DNA of 64,000 nt. Source: Pontederia crassipes. Lineage: Eukaryota > Streptophyta > Magnoliopsida > Commelinales > Pontederiaceae. The notes below the pieces were generated by a model. The model searched no databases and was not told the DNA's origin. It was given only the letters and a program-made list of their open reading frames with translations. Below are positions 59,659 through 64,000 of this stretch, piece after piece. A program made the translations under genes and the position numbers. Numbering within the stretch: position 1 is the stretch's first letter; each line of letters starts with the position of its first letter. The stretch is taken from contig CM060188.1 of the NCBI GenBank assembly GCA_030549335.1, forward strand, positions 10,974,001 to 11,038,000, in the 5' to 3' direction.

Positions 59659-62322
59659 TCAAAGCATTTCCTGCGACCGTCTCACAACGCGACCTATTTT
59701 TTTCTTGAATTCAGACCTGTTCTCTCTCCATTCTTTCTGCAGCATTCAGTTGGAGGAAATCAGACAAAAAATGAACGCAAAGTATTTCATATATTTAAAA
59801 AATGAAGGGCCCCACAAAAGATGCAAGGAAACAAGCAATTGGTCAATTAGTGCTGTTCAAATTGTTCACTAGCTTCAGTGTCGAATCCTGCATGTCCAGG
59901 CTGAAGCAGAGAATACCTATTCTCCGCTTCCATTAGAGAGGACATTAGATTTGCATAGCAGCAATCAGCAAGGCCTGATTTGCATGCTGATGGAGAAAGT
60001 TATGAATACCACTAGCAGTAATGCAAAAGTTAATGTGAATATGAACCAGTCAAAGGAATCAGCACTACTTTTATATTAGACTACTACTAGTTGCATTTGC
60101 TATATGTATGGCAATATTGATTTATTTCAATATAAAGTAATTCTTAAAGAAGTTTTAAAGAAAACTTAGAAATGAGTTCACATTAGTTTTTCAGGAGAAA
60201 ATATAGGTTATAATTCAAAATTAATGCCACAGGAAAGCAGAAATTTTGGATATCATACAACAACAACAACAAAGCCTTATCCCACTAGGTGGGGTCGACT
60301 ACATGGATCATACGACGTCATTCTGCTCTATTAGTAATCAAACCTTTCGGTATATTATTCACCAATAGATCTTGCTCTATTAGTTCGCCAAGTGTCCGCC
60401 TTGGCCTCCCTCTCCCTTTTTTAATCGGACTCCAGATTATTTGATCTACTCTTCTTATTGACGCATCTAATGGTCTTCTCTGAACATGACCAAACCATCT
60501 CAAACGATTCTCTACTATTTTCTCACTAATAGGAGCCACTCCGACTCGTTCACGTATATGGTCATTCCTAATCTTATCTAATCTTGTATGACCACACATC
60601 CATCTCAACATCCTCATTTCGGCTACCCCCACTTTACGTTCATGTTGTCCCTTCATAGTCCAACATTCACTACCATATAACACTGTCGGTCTTATAACAG
60701 TACGATAAAATTTTCTTTTAACTTTATTGGATACTTTTCTATCACAAAGAACTCCAATGACTTTCCTCCACTTACACCAACCAGCTTGAATTCTATGATT
60801 AACATCGTCATCAATCTCCCCATCTTGTCTTACAATTGATCCTAAATATTTAAATTTTGGATATCATAGTTCCATCTAAATATACAGGGGGTTATCTCTA
60901 TCAGTGCAGTTTCAAGCACACAATAACTAATAATAAAAAGTTAGATCATGGCAGAACCCTGAACAGGAAAGTCCAACCATATTGTATAGACTAACCAAAC
61001 ATATTGAATAGTATATAGACTTGTATGCTCTGCTCTCTTTCAGATACCATGGTCGTTGATACTTTAGTTAAATAGTTTTTTTTAGAAGAACTTTAGTTAA
61101 ATAGTTAAATCTTAGCATGCCAAACCAATCTGCATTTGGTAGCTTTTATCTCATTGGAATTTATATTATTAGAATACTAGGTTACCCTGTCGTCAGCTGT
61201 CCTAAATTTAGTTTGGAAAATCCAATGGTATTAATAACAGTGACGTATATATTAGATCACATCAGTAGAAAACCAGGTTTCTTCATTAGTATCACTGAGA
61301 TTATTAAGAAAACATCAGACAAGAACATAGATAAACTAAGAAAAATACAGAAGCTCAGAATACAAAGAAGGCTAATAGTTCTTACGGCTGCCTCAACGTT
61401 TGCAGGAGATTCATCATTGGGGCTGGAAAGCATGGAAATGATACTCAATACAATGCTCTCAACCTGCAGAAATAGTTCCAACAAAAACACTAGTGCTCAA
61501 AACAAAAAGACTAGAAACAAAAATAGAACTAAGAAACAGAACATCTTATGTCCACTAAATCTGTCCAGTGATGCATATTGATGAAATTATTGACAAATTT
61601 CCAATAACCCAGTATGTGTTTTCCCATTTCTGTTAATTGTCTATACACAGCTTGTGGTCGTATGATCCATGTAGCCGACCCCATCTAGTGGGATAAGGCT
61701 TTGTTGTTGTTGTTGTTGTCTATACACAGCTTGTATGGACAGAAAAGAATATTAAAACCATCTGTCTTTGTGAAAACAATTTCTACCCCCAACTTCTGAC
61801 AATTAAAAAAGGTTGTGACATTTCCGTGGTCAACAATTTAAGAGAGACATTATTCATCAGTTCGAAATCTGATTATCGCAAATTTGAACTAAGCAAAGAG
61901 TAAAATTACTAGGATGTTCTTTCTCCAAAAGAAAAAAAATACTAGGATGTCGACTATAGTCATTACATTGTTCAGTGTGAATACTTCTGAGTGAGTGTGC
62001 AGTTTGAATATATACTGATTATTCAATGACCTTCCTAAAAAATGAAAGATAAAGTTCATTTTATATGTGGAATCAGTACTTTTTTTGAGGGAAAGAATCA
62101 GTAAATTATTGACTGGTTAACTGACTATAATTTTACTTATAAACGGAGCGGCTCCCATCTAAGTCAATGTAACATATCATTGAATCCATATGCAAACCAA
62201 GATCAATTTCTCATGTGTGTTCATATTTTCAATCATATCATGAGTACAAATAAAATTTGAATTTGGTTTTGAATCTTAGAAACAAAGTAGTCAGTATTTG
62301 CATACTCTTAGATGAATGGTTT

Positions 62323-62357
<35 letters not shown>

Positions 62358-63131
62358 TAAGAACTCTTTTTTTTAGAAGGAAGAATTTTATGAACATTCT
62401 ACTCAAATTTTATTAAATTTTTGCATCAGCAAGTTAAATAAACTATCCAAATTGAAGCCAAATAATCTTGTTTTCCTCAGTGTAAGTGCACTCTTTGGAT
62501 GACCATTCCAAAAAATCAACATGGATCATTATAAGTTTTTTCCCCATTAAAAGTTATGCCTATTGATAGTTCCAATAAACACCCCATTGAGCACCAACTC
62601 CATGTTTTTTTTCTAAGGTCAAAGGAACCAGGTATCCAAGGCCTTCTTTTGGAGTAGAATGTAAACTTTGTGGCACTACTTCTATTCTTAGAATAAAAAG
62701 AGAAGATAGAACACCTAAGCGTGCAAATATAAATTCTAAAGATTTCCAGAAAGAAAGTATGCATTTATTTTTAAGCAGTGCAAATAAGCATGTTATTGCC
62801 TTACTAAACTAAATTTCACATAAAAAGAGAAGCAAGGTGAAATTCACCGTGTGCACAGGCGTCCAACGTTCACTGGCAAGCTCATAGCCATTTGGATCAT
62901 CCCCTGGTGGGTGAAGAATGGATATGCAAACGCGACCATCAGGATAGACTACAAATCAACAAAACGGACTTTGAGAATGTGTGTTACAAAAATAAATTGC
63001 AGAGTAGCAAGATGGTGAGAATAACCTACTAACCATTTGGATGCCACATCTCTGATGTGAATCTGACTGCAGGTGGATTAAGAGGATAGTCTTTTGGAAA
63101 GACCATCATAGCATTGAAAAAACCCCCTTCA
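59659..63131 (-). CDS. UBC7: Ubiquitin-conjugating enzyme E2, UBC7/13/14 type, 3' part (5' exons beyond the window)
   Basis: Exons in transcription order: 63131-63034, 62948-62848, 61463-61386, 59736-59659, all bounded by GT-AG. They encode the E2 fold from the Tyr-Glu-Gly after strand 1 to the stop. [20 protein letters not shown] is followed by MWHPN. The catalytic Cys lies in [12 protein letters not shown] and is followed by the acidic insertion [15 protein letters not shown] typical of the UBC7/UBE2G group. [19 protein letters not shown] and NVEAA come next, then [13 protein letters not shown] and SQEML at the end. The enzyme takes ubiquitin from E1 and passes it on with E3 ligases; this class serves ER-associated degradation. 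About the first third of the family's length is missing and lies to the right of 64000. Introns hold a LINE fragment and a small retroposon. No damage is seen in the visible exons. Confidence 0.95.
60258..60851 (-). mobile_element. RTE-type LINE, 5'-truncated (594 bp), with open C-terminal frame
   Basis: An exact 17-bp target duplication aaattttggatatcata lies at 60241-60257 and 60852-60868. On the minus strand the frame is open for 177 codons from the left-truncated start to a stop at 60318. It reads [49 protein letters not shown] and [17 protein letters not shown], the C-terminal part of plant RTE-clade endonuclease/reverse transcriptases. The 3' end is a (TTG)n tail. The intact frame and perfect duplication suggest a fairly recent insertion. 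It sits in the last intron of UBC7 in the same orientation as the gene. Confidence 0.93.
61656..61718 (+). mobile_element. 63-bp 3' fragment of the RTE-tailed retroposon
   Basis: Contains only the shared 3' block (gtatgatccatgtagccgac ... gggataaggc) and a (TTG)n tail, flanked by the 16-bp direct repeat tctatacacagcttgt at 61640-61655 and 61719-61734. It lies in an intron of UBC7, antisense to it. Confidence 0.9.
62328..62354. repeat. (AT)n microsatellite
   Basis: A perfect AT run inside an intron of UBC7. Confidence 0.9.
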
Positions 63132-64000
63132 CTGCAACACAGTTTAGAAGCAACCATTTATGAAGAGTCTAAGTTATAGAGCAAGTTAAAACTATAAAGA
63201 ACAATTGATTGCCGCATCTAGACTAATCTCATACATGATGTAGTAACTGAGAACACATTTTTTAAGAGACAAAACAAAATTGGAGAAATCCAATAGTGAT
63301 GGAGATCATCTTATCTGAAATGGAATACAGATAGAGGCTCCGTGACATTTGGAGGTCATAAGATCATTTGCATGCACAAAGAATAAACAATTATTATTGC
63401 ATAGATGAGTACTTGTATCGTGGAATCAGCAATAATTTCTCAATGAGCTACCACTCTACTCTTGGTAACAGAAAAATAATTGCTCAATGTGGATCAAATC
63501 AAAATCCAAGAATTTTGGGTATCAAACTTTAGGGGCTGTTTGGTTCTTGAAATTCTAGACATTATCCCTCAACAAAACCCCCTAACCAACGAATGGACGA
63601 AAGAGCCCACACATTATACTTATGTAAACAGCACGAACAAATGTTAGAGATTTCAATATTTGATCACAACTCTATTATAACTCAACGAACAAATTATACA
63701 GTGATGGCATCTAATGAGAACAACTGAACAAATAATCCGAGCTGACAATCTAGTCATAAAAAAAGTAGCAGAAAGAAAACAAAGTCTTGTTTCACTTCAT
63801 CAAAGAAAAAAACTCACGGCAGATTAACCCAAGAACCAAACTCCAAAGAATTTAAACAAATGAATGACATAGCAATAAGGTAAAAGATTCAAACTTTATA
63901 CTCTCAAAGAACAAGAGAACATCATAACCCAAGTTATCGGATAAAATAGGGAGTCCGTTATAAAGGACGATATTCCTGGAGAAACTAAACAAAACTAACT
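63132..64000 (-). other. Intron of UBC7 running off the window
   Basis: The acceptor before the exon at 63131 is GTTGCAG. No upstream exon encoding the E2 N-terminus is found before 64000. A Harbinger-type left end (TTA then GGGGCTGTTTGGTTCTTG near 63530) is visible without a clear partner. Confidence 0.6.

Noticed and set aside
61117-61581. 154-codon plus-strand frame
   Set aside because: It overlaps a genuine UBC7 exon on the minus strand and intron sequence, with no domain.

Overview
The window is nuclear DNA of a flowering plant. The evidence is spliced genes with GT-AG introns, plant-specific protein families (mitochondrial ATP synthase 6 kDa subunit, cytosolic UDP-xylose synthase, H2A.W histone), short plastid- and mitochondrion-like inserts, and dense plant transposons. 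The GC-rich third codon positions of the histone genes in an AT-rich background hint at a monocot, but the species cannot be told from the sequence.

Layout. 0-2.5 kb: tandem repeats and retroelement debris. 2.7-5.7 kb (+): a 55-residue mitochondrial ATP synthase subunit gene, with a large intron carrying a 61-bp tandem repeat and two small retroposons. 6-8.3 kb: a long-inverted-repeat element and a small PIF/Harbinger-type MITE. 9.1-13.2 kb (-): a complete 12-coding-exon UDP-glucuronate decarboxylase (UXS) gene. 15.2-17.1 kb (-): a complete 5-exon CUE-domain gene. 17.8-23.6 kb: a long AAT microsatellite, a Harbinger-type element and a 4.2-kb hAT transposon with both ends, 8-bp target duplications and a decayed transposase. 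24.6-31.4 kb: a Helitron inserted into the 5' end of another Helitron. 31.4-36.8 kb: AT-rich, gene-free, with a fragment of plastid psaB and a Mutator-type MITE. 36.9-49.7 kb: a histone neighbourhood with a dead H2A copy, intact H2B (+) and intact H2A.W (-) placed tail to tail, and a decayed Ty1/copia relic beside each H2A copy, which points to a local segmental duplication. 49.7-58.8 kb: LTR debris, a Harbinger-type MITE and a non-autonomous hAT element. 58.8-64 kb: a tRNA-Arg-like sequence and the 3' part of a UBC7-type ubiquitin-conjugating enzyme gene (-) that runs off the right edge, with an RTE-type LINE fragment in an intron.

The host genes are ordinary housekeeping genes (respiration, nucleotide-sugar synthesis, ubiquitin handling, chromatin) and form no operon-like system. 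I saw no CRISPR array, bacterial operon or clearly new multi-gene system. The most informative content is the insertion record: several insertions can be resolved to the base, including the Helitron nested in a Helitron and a MITE in the promoter of the dead H2A whose empty site survives in the live paralogue.
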